Positions 15,276 to 24,785 of a stretch of DNA of 64,000 nt are shown here, piece by piece. How positions within the stretch are numbered: the stretch's first letter is position 1; each line of letters starts with the position of its first letter. This DNA is from Streptomyces sp. NBC_01689. Its GTDB lineage: Bacteria > Actinomycetota > Actinomycetes > Streptomycetales > Streptomycetaceae. Both the position numbers and the translations under genes were made by a program. The stretch is from contig NZ_CP109592.1 in the NCBI RefSeq assembly GCF_036250675.1, positions 1,426,001-1,490,000 of the forward strand, written 5' to 3'. Below the pieces are notes generated by a model. It worked only from the letters and a program-made list of their open reading frames with translations, did not search any database and was not told the origin of the DNA.

Positions 15276-18200
15276 GTGCGTAGGCAGCGGCAGACGTCGG
15301 GCGGCGACGGCGGGGCGGGTGACCGCGGCCGGGGGCCCGCAGGTACGGACACGGCAGGCGGGACCAACAGGATCCAGGCGGTGCGGCCGGCGTCCGCGGC
15401 GACGGCCCCCGGCATGACTCCTCAGGTGCTGCCGGCCCTGCAGCGGTCCGCCGGGAACGCGGCGACGGCCCGCGCGCTGCGCGGGCGCTCCCCGGCGGTC
15501 GAGGGCCCGGCCGGGACCGGGCTCGCTCCGCGCCCCGGGCCCGCCGTGCCGGCCACCGTCGAGGAACTCCCGGAGAGCGGGGCCGCCGTCAAGCTGCCCA
15601 CGGTGCTTCCGGCCCTCCAGGAGGAGGACGAGAGCGGGCTGGAGACGCGGACCGTTCCCCCGCGCGCCACCGCCGCTCGCGCGGGCCGCGGCGGCCGGCG
15701 GCGGCCCGGCACCCCGGCGGCCGCCACCGCCCCGGCCGCACCCCATGTGCCCCTCGGACTGCCGCCCTACCTCCGGGAGTTACGGGCCGCCGGCCTCTCC
15801 ACGGCGTACCGGCTGACCGGGCACGAGTTCGTCTCCACCACTCTCGCCACGGTCGTCGGCCGCTCCGACGGGGCGGTGGCCGAGATCCGCGAGGAACTGG
15901 CCGGTCGCCCCGAGAGCTTCTACGGCCAGGGGCGCTCCTTCACCGTCGAAGGGCCCGAGGGGAAGGGCTGGTACGACGTCACCGTCACCGTGTCCCGGGA
16001 CAGTGCCGACCTGCCCGAGACCTTCGTCCCACCCGAGGCGGCGGGGGCACGGGCCGCGGCGGCCGACCAGGACCGGGCCGTGGCCGCCCTCCCGGCCGCG
16101 GCGGAGACCTCCGCGGGCAAGGGCAAGGGCAGGGCCCGCGCCGACGACGGGCGCGACGGCGACGGCACCTCCGCGCCCCGGGCCGGGACCGACCCCCGGC
16201 AGGCGGCACAGGCGGCGCGCGAGGCCGAGGGGGCCGCCGTCAAGGTGGACGCCCAGCACGACACCTCGGGTGCGGTGAGCCACAGTTCGGGACGCTCGGC
16301 CGCGCAGGGGGCCAACTTCATGGCGTTCGGGCTGGCGCCGGTGGTCCCCGGTGTGTGGGCCGGCGGAGCCGTTTCGGCGAACGCGCAGCCGTTCCTGTCC
16401 AGCAGGGACACCCGGGTGCAGAAGGCCGTGTCCGAACCGCGTGTGCTGCGCAGCGACAAGGGCTCGGTCGAGATCCCGAGACGGGTGCGTTACGGCGTCC
16501 GGATCAGGCGGCAGGGCGAGCCCGCGCAGACCTTCGGCAGCGGCGGGGCGCTGACGATGCGGGTGCCCACCGAACACCTGGTGCCCGTCACCGCCGAGGC
16601 GCCCGCGCCGGACCGGCTGCGGCCCCTGGACGCCGTGTCGGCGAACCGGGTGCGGCTCGCGGACTCCCTGGCCCCGGTCGCGCTGGACGACGCGGCGGCG
16701 CCGGAACCGGGCGGCGGCGGGCTGTTCGACACCGTCCGCTCCGTGCTGCACCCTTCGCTGACCTCTCCGGGCGCGCCGGGGCGGGCCCGGTTGCACGACG
16801 CCACGTCCACCACGACCGTGCTGGAGGACCTGCCCCGGCTGCTGGCCGGCTGGGTGATGGGCGAGGACCTGGTGGCCAAGGACGGCAGCGCCACCGGCAG
16901 TTACCGGATGCGGGCCGATCTCACCGGCCTCGCACCGGCCTGGTCGATCGGCGGGACGCAACTGCGTACACACCAGCAGACACAGCACACGGTGTCCCAC
17001 TCGGCGGGCAAGGGGCGCGGCGGCGCCTTCGGCGCGGGTCCGGCGGCCGGGTTCGGCGTCCTCGGCGGCGCGGCGGCGGTGCGCGGGACGGTCATGCCCA
17101 CGGCGGCCGCACGCAAGGCGCGGTTCACCGTGGCCGAACAGACGGTGACGAGCCGTCAGGGGGCCGAGGTCCGGGGTGAGAAGGTGCTCTACTTCGGCCG
17201 GGTGCGGTTCCGTGCCGAGGGCACCGGGCCGCTCTCCCCCGCGATGAGGGTGCGCGCGGGAACGCGCGGCGCGCAGCACTCGATGGACGTCTGGGTCGGC
17301 TTGCGGGCCGACGAGGCCCAGGCGCTCGGGCTCCCGTTGCCGGACGGTGTCACCGCGAGCCCGATGGTCGCGGCGCCCGCCGGGGCCGACACCGGGGTGG
17401 ACTCCGGCTCCGCCGCCACGGACACCGCACCGGCCGGCCGGCACACCGGGGTGAGGAAGCGCGGTGGGAACACCGCGGCCCCCGGCGGCCCGGCCGGGGC
17501 GGAGACGGAAGCGGAGCCGGGCGGCTCGCACGCGGTCCGGGGCACCCGACGTCATCTGCCCTTCGGGGCCATGGGATCGAGCGTCACGATCAGCCGACTC
17601 GACACCGCGCCCCTGCTGTCCGGCATAGAACGCCTCTTCACCACCGATCCGCGGCTCGCGGGGTATCTGCCCTCCTTCGGCCCGGGGCCCGCGGCGGAGG
17701 TGAGCCGCGAGGAGGCCGAGGCGCAGCGCCGCAACTACCGCGAGCTCGTCACCGTGCTCTCGGAGACCAACCTGCGGGTGAACAAGGACCAGTTGCTCTC
17801 CTCCGGGATCCGTGTGCGGATGCGGCGCAAGAGCCGGTGGCACGCGCACGACGTGCAGGTCCGGGTCGTCGGCGCGCTCCGCGAGACGGGACATCTGGGC
17901 GACACCGCGGACTGGCTGGTGCGCAGCCACTCCGGGGTCAGCAGCACCTCCCAGAGCGGCCGTTCCAGTTCACGCTCGGTCGGGGGCCTCGCGCTCGGCC
18001 AGTTCCGGCTCGTTCCGGGAGTGCTGTCCGCCTCGGTGCGCGGCGAGCGGACCCGGCAGAGCTCCCGGCGCAACCAGGCGGGCCCGGCGACGCGTACCGA
18101 CGTGCTGACCAACGGCGGTGAAAGCACCAGTTCCTTCGGCGGAGCGCTGCGCCTCGACGTCGATGTCACCCTGACCACCCGCGAGCGGACCGCCCGGCGC

Positions 18201-20906
18201 GCCCTCACCCCAGGTGCCCCGGGCCGGGACGTCCCCGGGGCCGAACTCCTCGCGTCCAGCGCGGACACGGAAGCGCTGGCGTCGGCGGAACAGGACGTCC
18301 GCCTGCTCACGCCGACCGCGTTCACCCTGGACACGGAGACGAAGGACCGGCTGACGGCCCGTACCAGGACCCGCACGGCCGGACCGGGGACGCCCCAGCG
18401 GCAGTTCACCGCGTCCGGCATCGGCGACCTGTCCACGATGACGCCCCGGTCGATCGCGGGCCGGTCGGTCAGGGACTGGGCGCTGGTGGAAACCCTGGGC
18501 GACGGGGGTCCGGTCCGGGAGCTCGCCTTCCAGTTGCTGGCGCGGGCCGCGGCCCGCGGCCGGGAGACGCGTGCGGACCGGGCGCTGGAGACGGAGGGGC
18601 TCGCACCGCGGCTGGCGGTCGAGGAGCGCTTCAGCCCGCAGGCGATCACCTCGGCACTGCGCCAGGCCGTCTCCTCCGGCTGGGTGGTCAAGGGCCTGCG
18701 CCACCCGCGGAGGCTCACGGCCCTCGACGGCGCGGTGGGCACCCGGTTCGCCCTCGTCAACCCGGAGATCGTGGCGCGGGGCACCGGACCGGGGACCGAG
18801 ACGTTCGTCCTCGGCGGCCACCAGGCCGGCGGACAGGAGGGCCGCGGCACCACGACCACGGTGCAGGGAGGGCTCCTCGGCGCGGAGAACGGCGCCGAGT
18901 GGCGGATCGGCGAGGGGGTGTCGGCGGGCCGGAGCGTGAGCAGGGGCGGCGCCGTGGCGACGACGCTGAGCGGCAGCGTCGAGCGCAACGCCCACACCCC
19001 GCGCAGCCGCCCCCTCCACCTGGTCCACTGCGACCTGGTGGTCCGTATGGTCGCCGAGGTCAAGGTCACCGGAGGCGGCCCGTACGTGGCGAAGGGCGAG
19101 CGGACCCTGCCCGCCGCGGCGGCGGTATGGCTCACCGAGGAGCAGGTACGGGCCGCGGGTCTGCGGCTGCCGGGGGCGGCCGCGCGGAAACCCCCGCCCG
19201 CGGTGGACGCGCCCGGCTCCGCGGCCGTCGCGGGGACCTCGGCCGTCGACGGGCGCTCCGCACCGGGTGACCGGACCGGTCCGGAGCCGGCCGGCTCGTC
19301 CCGGACCGACCGCCGGGCGGACGGATCGACGACGCCCGCGGCGACCGCGCCCACCCTGGCCCGGGAACTGCCCCTCGGCTTCGGCATGATCGAGGAACTG
19401 CCCGATTTCGTCCCGCTGCTCGAACGGCTGCGGACCGACGTCGGGCGCCGCGACCGGGGTCTCGCGGACGCCCTGCTCCCCCGGCTGCAACTGGCCGATC
19501 CGAACGACAACATGCAGCGGCTGCTCCGCGTCCTGGACCGGGACGGATCCGCCGGACTGCTCTCCGGGGCCATGGACGGCGGTGTCCCCGTGGAGCTGTT
19601 CCACGGTCGCGGCACGCCGTACTGGGCGGTGTTCCGCGTACGGCGCACCCGGCCCGGCACGGGCGAGGGCGACGCGGCCGACGGCCGCGACATGGAGTAC
19701 ATCACCTCGGCCGCCGTGCAGAAGGCGCACAGCGCCGACGCCGGCGACGTACGCACCCTCGAAGGAGTCGTGGCCGGAGCGGGGAAACCGGAGGGCGGCG
19801 GGGGCCCGCTCCGGAGCGTCGGCGCCTCCGGCGGGCTCGGTGTCGGTGTCTCGGACGTGACCAGGTCCGCCGCCGTCGGACGCGGTCGGCTGGGCGTGAA
19901 GACCGTGGCCGAGGCCTCCGCACGTTCGGTCAGGATGCGTGTCCCGATCGAGGCGACCCTCGAACTGCACTCGTCCAAGGGGCGGGTGGGCCTCGCCAGG
20001 CTCGGCGGCCAGTCGCTGGTCCACCGTGTCCTGGCGCACGACCTCGAAGCGCTGTCCCGGTTGCGGCCGGTGCCGCGCGCCCGGACGGGACAGGCGTTCC
20101 TGCGGCCGGACGACGCCGCGGCGGACCGGCTGGGGGCCTGGCACGCGCGCGGGGTGAGCCTGCCGATGGAGGCACAGGTCAACGGGTTCCGCGGGGCGCC
20201 CGAGATCCGGCGGGTGATCGAGGACACGGTACGGGCGGCGCACGGGGGTGAGCGTTTCCGGCGGACGGGAGACGCGGCGGCGTACACCCAGCGCGAGGCG
20301 GTCTCCACCGAGTGGCTGATCTCCGCCCTGCCGCTGCTGACGGCGGCCGGCGCCGACCTGCCGCCCGTCCACGCCTCCGGCGCCCGTGGTCAGGACCTGC
20401 GCACCTCGCTGCACGCCAGGCTGCACGACGGACGGGTGCTGGGGGTGGGCGACAAGATGACCTTCGAGACGGTGGCGCAGAGCACGCTGGACGCTCCCCG
20501 TCCCACCGGCACGGACCATCAGCAGGCGACGGAGCACGGCACGGCGGTACGGGGGCTGGGGGGCGCGGGGGTGCTGAACGCGGACGAGTTCCGGATGAAC
20601 CAGTTCCTCGGCCACGCCGACCGCGCGGGCGGTGCCATCGAAGCGGCCGCCCACGGCTCCGGGTCCATGCCTCTGCACAAGCCGAAGGCCGAGTCGACGC
20701 TCGTCCAGTTCACCCTGGACGTACGGGTGGTGGCCCGGGTGAGCGACCGGGGGCGGTCCGGCGCCCCGTCCGTCGCCGTGCGGGATCTCACCCTGCCGGT
20801 CCCCGTGGTGGTGCGGATGCCCGCGCCGCAGGTGCGCCACCTGCTCCGGGACCCCGCCCTGCGGGGCCGGCTCCACGACCCGGACGGACGGCTCACCTCC
20901 TCCTGA
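15276..20906 (+). CDS. Giant repeat protein with eCIS LQRSAGNAA signature, candidate cargo
   Basis: A 1,876-aa protein (GTG 15276; an in-frame ATG at 15177 would add 33 residues, and ATG 15414 would cut the Arg/Gly-rich leader). Residues about 52-68 carry LPALQRSAGNAATARAL, the signature found at the start of eCIS-linked DUF4157 proteins, including the one at 29284-30927. The rest is built from about six diverged modules near residues 328, 570, 885, 1180, 1480 and 1725, each beginning Ser/Gly-rich (SHSSGRSAAQG, SHSAGKGRGG, SQSGRSSSRSVGG) followed by beta-rich stretches, and often ending in LPxxxAxxL/LGLPLPDG. Helical linkers (LLSGIERLFT, LLERLRTDVG) recur. No catalytic motif was recognised. 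Modules resemble scaffolds of large actinobacterial polymorphic toxins (from memory). It converges with the LAL regulator. Cargo or adhesin role is inference. Confidence 0.8.
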   Translation: MRRQRQTSGGDGGAGDRGRGPAGTDTAGGTNRIQAVRPASAATAPGMTPQVLPALQRSAGNAATARALRGRSPAVEGPAGTGLAPRPGPAVPATVEELPESGAAVKLPTVLPALQEEDESGLETRTVPPRATAARAGRGGRRRPGTPAAATAPAAPHVPLGLPPYLRELRAAGLSTAYRLTGHEFVSTTLATVVGRSDGAVAEIREELAGRPESFYGQGRSFTVEGPEGKGWYDVTVTVSRDSADLPETFVPPEAAGARAAAADQDRAVAALPAAAETSAGKGKGRARADDGRDGDGTSAPRAGTDPRQAAQAAREAEGAAVKVDAQHDTSGAVSHSSGRSAAQGANFMAFGLAPVVPGVWAGGAVSANAQPFLSSRDTRVQKAVSEPRVLRSDKGSVEIPRRVRYGVRIRRQGEPAQTFGSGGALTMRVPTEHLVPVTAEAPAPDRLRPLDAVSANRVRLADSLAPVALDDAAAPEPGGGGLFDTVRSVLHPSLTSPGAPGRARLHDATSTTTVLEDLPRLLAGWVMGEDLVAKDGSATGSYRMRADLTGLAPAWSIGGTQLRTHQQTQHTVSHSAGKGRGGAFGAGPAAGFGVLGGAAAVRGTVMPTAAARKARFTVAEQTVTSRQGAEVRGEKVLYFGRVRFRAEGTGPLSPAMRVRAGTRGAQHSMDVWVGLRADEAQALGLPLPDGVTASPMVAAPAGADTGVDSGSAATDTAPAGRHTGVRKRGGNTAAPGGPAGAETEAEPGGSHAVRGTRRHLPFGAMGSSVTISRLDTAPLLSGIERLFTTDPRLAGYLPSFGPGPAAEVSREEAEAQRRNYRELVTVLSETNLRVNKDQLLSSGIRVRMRRKSRWHAHDVQVRVVGALRETGHLGDTADWLVRSHSGVSSTSQSGRSSSRSVGGLALGQFRLVPGVLSASVRGERTRQSSRRNQAGPATRTDVLTNGGESTSSFGGALRLDVDVTLTTRERTARRALTPGAPGRDVPGAELLASSADTEALASAEQDVRLLTPTAFTLDTETKDRLTARTRTRTAGPGTPQRQFTASGIGDLSTMTPRSIAGRSVRDWALVETLGDGGPVRELAFQLLARAAARGRETRADRALETEGLAPRLAVEERFSPQAITSALRQAVSSGWVVKGLRHPRRLTALDGAVGTRFALVNPEIVARGTGPGTETFVLGGHQAGGQEGRGTTTTVQGGLLGAENGAEWRIGEGVSAGRSVSRGGAVATTLSGSVERNAHTPRSRPLHLVHCDLVVRMVAEVKVTGGGPYVAKGERTLPAAAAVWLTEEQVRAAGLRLPGAAARKPPPAVDAPGSAAVAGTSAVDGRSAPGDRTGPEPAGSSRTDRRADGSTTPAATAPTLARELPLGFGMIEELPDFVPLLERLRTDVGRRDRGLADALLPRLQLADPNDNMQRLLRVLDRDGSAGLLSGAMDGGVPVELFHGRGTPYWAVFRVRRTRPGTGEGDAADGRDMEYITSAAVQKAHSADAGDVRTLEGVVAGAGKPEGGGGPLRSVGASGGLGVGVSDVTRSAAVGRGRLGVKTVAEASARSVRMRVPIEATLELHSSKGRVGLARLGGQSLVHRVLAHDLEALSRLRPVPRARTGQAFLRPDDAAADRLGAWHARGVSLPMEAQVNGFRGAPEIRRVIEDTVRAAHGGERFRRTGDAAAYTQREAVSTEWLISALPLLTAAGADLPPVHASGARGQDLRTSLHARLHDGRVLGVGDKMTFETVAQSTLDAPRPTGTDHQQATEHGTAVRGLGGAGVLNADEFRMNQFLGHADRAGGAIEAAAHGSGSMPLHKPKAESTLVQFTLDVRVVARVSDRGRSGAPSVAVRDLTLPVPVVVRMPAPQVRHLLRDPALRGRLHDPDGRLTSS

Positions 20907-20909
20907 CCC

Positions 20910-20942
20910 GTGGGGCCGCGCCGTCACACGCAACGGCCCCAC
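20910..20942. terminator. Bidirectional terminator hairpin
   Basis: GTGGGGCCG (20910-20918) pairs with CGGCCCCAC (20934-20942), 15-nt loop. It separates the convergent giant-protein and LAL regulator genes. Confidence 0.75.
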
Positions 20943-20992
20943 CGAGGGGGACGCGAACAGCCCGGCCCGGTGCGGGCCGCGGGGCCGCCGTC

Positions 20993-23821
20993 TCAGGCGC
21001 CCGGCACCTCGGCCGGTTGCCCGGGGTCCGCGGCCCGTCCTTTGATCACGGCGGTGAGCTCCGCCCTGCGACGGATGCCGAGCTTGCGGTAGGCACTGGT
21101 CAGATGGGTCTCGACGGTGCGCCGGGCGAGGTGCAGCAGTGCGGCGATCTCGGCGTTCGTCCGGCCGCCGGCCGCCAGCGCGGCGATCCGGCGTTCGCTG
21201 CCGGTCAGGGCCTCCCATCCGGTGAGCGCCGTCGCCGCGCCGCGGGAACGGCCCTCCGGCAGGGCCTCCTCGGCCCGCGCCCGCAGCCGCGCGGCGCCCA
21301 GCCGTTCGGCCCGTCCGGCCGCCTCGCGCAGGGCGTCCCGGGCCCGCGCCCGGTCCCCCGCCGCGACGTACTGGCGCCCCTGCGCGATCAGGGCGGGGAT
21401 CAGCTCGGTCTCGACGGCCGCGTCCCGCAGCATGCGCACGCACCGGTCGGCGAGTTCGAGGCCGCGTCGGCCCCCGGTGGCGGTCGCCAGTCCGGACAGG
21501 GCCCGGCCCACCAGCCGCGGGGTGTCCCACACCTGGGCGAGCCGCAACTCCTCCCGGGCCAGCGCGAGTGCGTCCTGCGGCCTGCCGAGCGCGGTGTGGC
21601 AGACGGCGGCCGCCGTGCGCCAGGGCGTGACCACGGGGCTCAGCACGTCCCGCGCCGTCTGCCGCCGCCCGCATTCCAGGAAGTCGTCGAGGGCACCCGC
21701 CCGATCGCCCGTCGCCGACCGCAGGACTCCTCGCGCGTACAGGAACCGGTTGAGTTCCCAGGAGTCGTGGGCGTCCCGGAGATCGAAGCCGTCGGCGAGC
21801 CGGGACGCCTCCTCGGCGCGGCCGGCCTCGACGAGCGCCATCAGGGCGTGGGCATGCGCGTTGGACGGACCCCGGCGGGCCCGCTCGCCGCTCCGCCGGA
21901 CCTCGGGACCATCGAGCAGCTCCGCGTACCTTCCGCGGGCCGCGGCGATGTCCGCCCGTACGCTGAGCAGCGCGTCGTGCATCGGGTGGAGCAGCGAGAG
22001 CCGCTGCCGGGCCAGCCCCCGGCGCACCAGCGCCTCGGCCTCCTCCAGTTCGTCGGCCCACTGCGCGACGGCTGCCGCCGTGCCCAGCAGGAAGGGCTCC
22101 GCGAGCGCGTCGACCGGTTCGCCGAGCAGGGCGCGGATCCGTTCCATGGCCGTGGCGGCGGAGATCAGCCCGGCCGTCGCGTCATGGCGGACGAGGAGCG
22201 CCCGGCCGGCCGTGCCGACCAGGTCGGGGGAGCGTTCGGCGGCGCCGTACAGCCAGCGGTAGGCCTCCTCACGGATTCCGTGGTCGTGGTCCGAGAGGAG
22301 CGCGGAAGCGGTCTGCAGCAGCCGGATCAGGTCGGGGTGGTCCGCCAGTTGCTCGTCGAGGCCGCGCAGCACGTCCATCGCCGCGTGTGCCTTGCCGCGC
22401 CGGGCCAGTACCGTGCCGAGGGCCACCGCCGCGCGTACCCGGTCCTGGGGCATGCCCGGCAGCCGGGTCGCCTCGGTCAGCCGCGGGATCCCGGCGGACG
22501 AGCGGGCGACGGCGAACTCCAGGGAGCCCAGTTCGGTGAGTGCCGTGGTGCGGCGGGACGCCGTGAGGGGTTCGTCGAGCACCCGGCGCAAGAAGGCCAC
22601 GGCGTCGTCGGGCCGGGCGTCGCGCACCGCCAGGTCGGCGGCGTCCAGGAGGGTGGTCGCGGCCCAGGGAGCTCCGACGACCGGTGCCCGCAGGAGCTGG
22701 CCGGCGACCGTCTCGGCGCGATCGCCCCGGCGGAGCATCACCTCGGCCGCCGTACGGTGGGCGGTTCCCCGCCGAGCGCTCGGCCAGCCGCTCAGCACCG
22801 CGTCGCGTAAGAGGGGGTGGGCGTACCCCGGTCGTCCCCGGGCTCCGGGACGCAGCAGGCCGAGGTGGGTCATGGCGGTGAGCCAGCCGGGCACCCGGGC
22901 GGGGTCCGCGCCCGCCATCCGGGCGAGCAGTTCGGCCGTCTCCCGGGGGTGTTCGTCCTCCAGCGCGTCGTCATCGAGCGTCGCGAGGGCGCGGGCCACT
23001 CCCGCCGTGGCCGGTCCGGCGCTGTCCAGCCACCAGGTCACGGCGGCCGGGAACGCGCCCGGGTAGAGCGCCGCGCAGGACTCGGGCAGGGTGGTGGGCC
23101 GGGCACCGTCGGGATCGCGCGCGCGGAGGTCGTCGAGCAGGGCCCGCAGCAGCAACGGGCTGCCGGCGGCGGCCCGTACGCAGTCGTCCACCCAGCACGG
23201 CGGGGCGTCGGCGAACTCCGCGCGCACCAGTTGCACGGCGGCGCCGGCGCCGAGCGGGGCGAGGGTGTGGGTGCGGACGAGGGTGGGCGAGAGCGCGTGC
23301 GCCAGACCTGCCGGGGGCGGGTCGAGGTCGTACTGACTCCGCTCGGTGGCCACGAGCAGGACGGGGAGCCGGTCGATCCGGCGGGCGGCCTCGACGAACC
23401 AGCGGCGTGAGGATTCGTCGGCGCAGTGCACGTCGTCGACGGCCACCAGCACCGGTGACTCCACGGCGTAAGCGCGCAGTTGGTCCCACAGGTGTTCCGC
23501 GCGGGTCCAACGGTGCGGGGTGTCGGCGGGATCCGGGCAGGGTTCGACCCCGCTCTCGAACGCGCCGCCGGAGGCCAGCAGTTGACGGACCGGAGCGAAG
23601 GGGGCGGTGTCCCCGTCGGGCGAGCAGCGGGCGCGCAGTACGCGGGTGCCACGGGCCGCCGCCTGTCCGGCGACCGCTGCCAGGAGGGCGGTACGTCCCG
23701 TTCCGGTGGCGCCTCTGAGCAGCACCAGTCGGCCGGACCCGGCACGTGCCCGGTCCGCCTCGGCCGCCACCAGCTCCAGTGCCTCCCGGCGTTCCCGCAG
23801 CGTTTCGAGTCCGTCACCCAT
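20993..23821 (-). CDS. LAL-family (large ATP-binding LuxR) transcriptional regulator
   Basis: A 942-aa regulator. Residues 37-47 (GATGTGRTALL) are the Walker A loop and LVAVDDVHCADESS near residue 125 is Walker B, forming an AAA/STAND ATPase domain. A long helical region with TPR-like repeats follows, and the C-terminal LuxR HTH (ALTGSERRIAALAAGGRTNA, then EIAALLHLARRTVETHLTSA) occupies about residues 865-925. LAL proteins are typically pathway-specific activators of large Streptomyces gene clusters, so this one may switch on the injection system genes on either side (inference). It is divergent from a second LuxR gene; the spacer holds a 16-bp inverted repeat at 23870-23885. Confidence 0.92.
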   Translation of the reverse strand: MGDGLETLRERREALELVAAEADRARAGSGRLVLLRGATGTGRTALLAAVAGQAAARGTRVLRARCSPDGDTAPFAPVRQLLASGGAFESGVEPCPDPADTPHRWTRAEHLWDQLRAYAVESPVLVAVDDVHCADESSRRWFVEAARRIDRLPVLLVATERSQYDLDPPPAGLAHALSPTLVRTHTLAPLGAGAAVQLVRAEFADAPPCWVDDCVRAAAGSPLLLRALLDDLRARDPDGARPTTLPESCAALYPGAFPAAVTWWLDSAGPATAGVARALATLDDDALEDEHPRETAELLARMAGADPARVPGWLTAMTHLGLLRPGARGRPGYAHPLLRDAVLSGWPSARRGTAHRTAAEVMLRRGDRAETVAGQLLRAPVVGAPWAATTLLDAADLAVRDARPDDAVAFLRRVLDEPLTASRRTTALTELGSLEFAVARSSAGIPRLTEATRLPGMPQDRVRAAVALGTVLARRGKAHAAMDVLRGLDEQLADHPDLIRLLQTASALLSDHDHGIREEAYRWLYGAAERSPDLVGTAGRALLVRHDATAGLISAATAMERIRALLGEPVDALAEPFLLGTAAAVAQWADELEEAEALVRRGLARQRLSLLHPMHDALLSVRADIAAARGRYAELLDGPEVRRSGERARRGPSNAHAHALMALVEAGRAEEASRLADGFDLRDAHDSWELNRFLYARGVLRSATGDRAGALDDFLECGRRQTARDVLSPVVTPWRTAAAVCHTALGRPQDALALAREELRLAQVWDTPRLVGRALSGLATATGGRRGLELADRCVRMLRDAAVETELIPALIAQGRQYVAAGDRARARDALREAAGRAERLGAARLRARAEEALPEGRSRGAATALTGWEALTGSERRIAALAAGGRTNAEIAALLHLARRTVETHLTSAYRKLGIRRRAELTAVIKGRAADPGQPAEVPGA

Positions 23822-23869
23822 CGCTGCCTCCTGTCGTGGACTTCTTCATGATCGATCTCGTGGTACGTC

Positions 23870-23885
23870 TCGTGGTCGTCCACGA
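23870..23885. promoter_or_regulatory. Inverted repeat between the two regulator genes
   Basis: TCGTGG-TCGT-CCACGA, perfect 6-bp arms, preceded by an extra direct copy of CTCGTGGT at 23857. Located in the 158-bp divergent promoter region of the LAL and LuxR genes; a candidate LuxR-type operator. Confidence 0.4.
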
Positions 23886-23979
23886 TTGCGCGAGGCACAC
23901 CAGGCCCAGAAGTCTGGGACAAGCCCTTCGGCCACAGGCAGCACACGGGGCGACGAGTACGTGGATTTGGGAGAAACGG

Positions 23980-24675
23980 TTGCGCAGTTCATTACGGACC
24001 ACTGACGCAGACGTGTCACACCGACAGGCCGAATCCCGGTCCGTGGACTCGGGAAACCGCATCCCCGTGGTGGTCCAGGCACCCGATCCGATCTCCCAGG
24101 CCGGTGTCCGCAGCCAGTTGGACAGGCACCCGGTCATCGACCTCCTCGACGGCACGGAGGCGGGCCCCGGCGCGGTGGCCGTCCTGGTCAACGAGAGCCC
24201 GGACGAGACGACGCTCGCCCGGCTGCGCCGGCTGGTGCGCAGCGAAGGCGCACGCGCCGTCCTGGTCGTGGGCACGATCCGCGAGGCCGAGCTCCTGGAC
24301 GTCATCGAGTGCGGGGTCGGCGCCATCGTCTGGCGGCACGAGGCCAGCGCACACCGCCTGGTGCAGGCCGTGCTCGCCGCCTCGCGGGGCGACGGCGACC
24401 TGCCCGCGGACCTGTTGGGACGCCTCATCACTCAGGTGGGCTCGCTCCAGCGGACCGCGGCCGGACGGCCCGGAGCACCGCTGGCCGGCCTGGTACCGCG
24501 TGAGATCGACGTCCTGAGGCTCATCGCCGAGGGGTTGGACACCGGAGAGATAGCGAGCAAACTCTCCTACTCCGAACGGACCGTCAAGAACGTCATGCAC
24601 GGACTGACCACCCGGCTCCATCTGCGCAATCGCGCACACGCCGTGGCCTACGCCCTCCGGGAAGGCTACATCTGA
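23980..24675 (+). CDS. LuxR/NarL-type regulator with degenerate receiver domain
   Basis: A 231-aa protein if started at TTG 23980, which has GGGAG six nt upstream; GTG 24013 or 24043 are alternatives. The N-terminal domain (IPVVVQAPDPISQAGVRSQL to about residue 155) has the response-regulator fold but lacks the acidic pair (PDP instead of DD), the phospho-acceptor Asp (VAVLVNES where DVVLMD is expected) and the conserved Lys (GAIVWRHEA). The C-terminal LuxR HTH is intact (LVPREIDVLRLIAEGLDTGE, KLSYSERTVKNVMHGLTTRL). It is probably controlled by ligand, protein contact or abundance rather than phosphorylation. It precedes the Pvc16/Pvc15 genes on the same strand and likely regulates the eCIS locus (inference). 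Confidence 0.88.
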   Translation: MRSSLRTTDADVSHRQAESRSVDSGNRIPVVVQAPDPISQAGVRSQLDRHPVIDLLDGTEAGPGAVAVLVNESPDETTLARLRRLVRSEGARAVLVVGTIREAELLDVIECGVGAIVWRHEASAHRLVQAVLAASRGDGDLPADLLGRLITQVGSLQRTAAGRPGAPLAGLVPREIDVLRLIAEGLDTGEIASKLSYSERTVKNVMHGLTTRLHLRNRAHAVAYALREGYI

Positions 24676-24785
24676 GCCCGACGGCCCCTCGCACGCGGCC
24701 CGTCGCACGGGACAGGGCGGTGCGCGGCGAGAACCCGGCACCACACGGCACAGCACGACACAGCACGGCGCGGGGGAGCACGACG

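Noticed and set aside
17970..22061. 1,363-codon minus-strand frame across the giant protein and regulator genes
   Set aside because: Spans two real genes in other frames; composition is typical of an antisense artefact in high-GC DNA.
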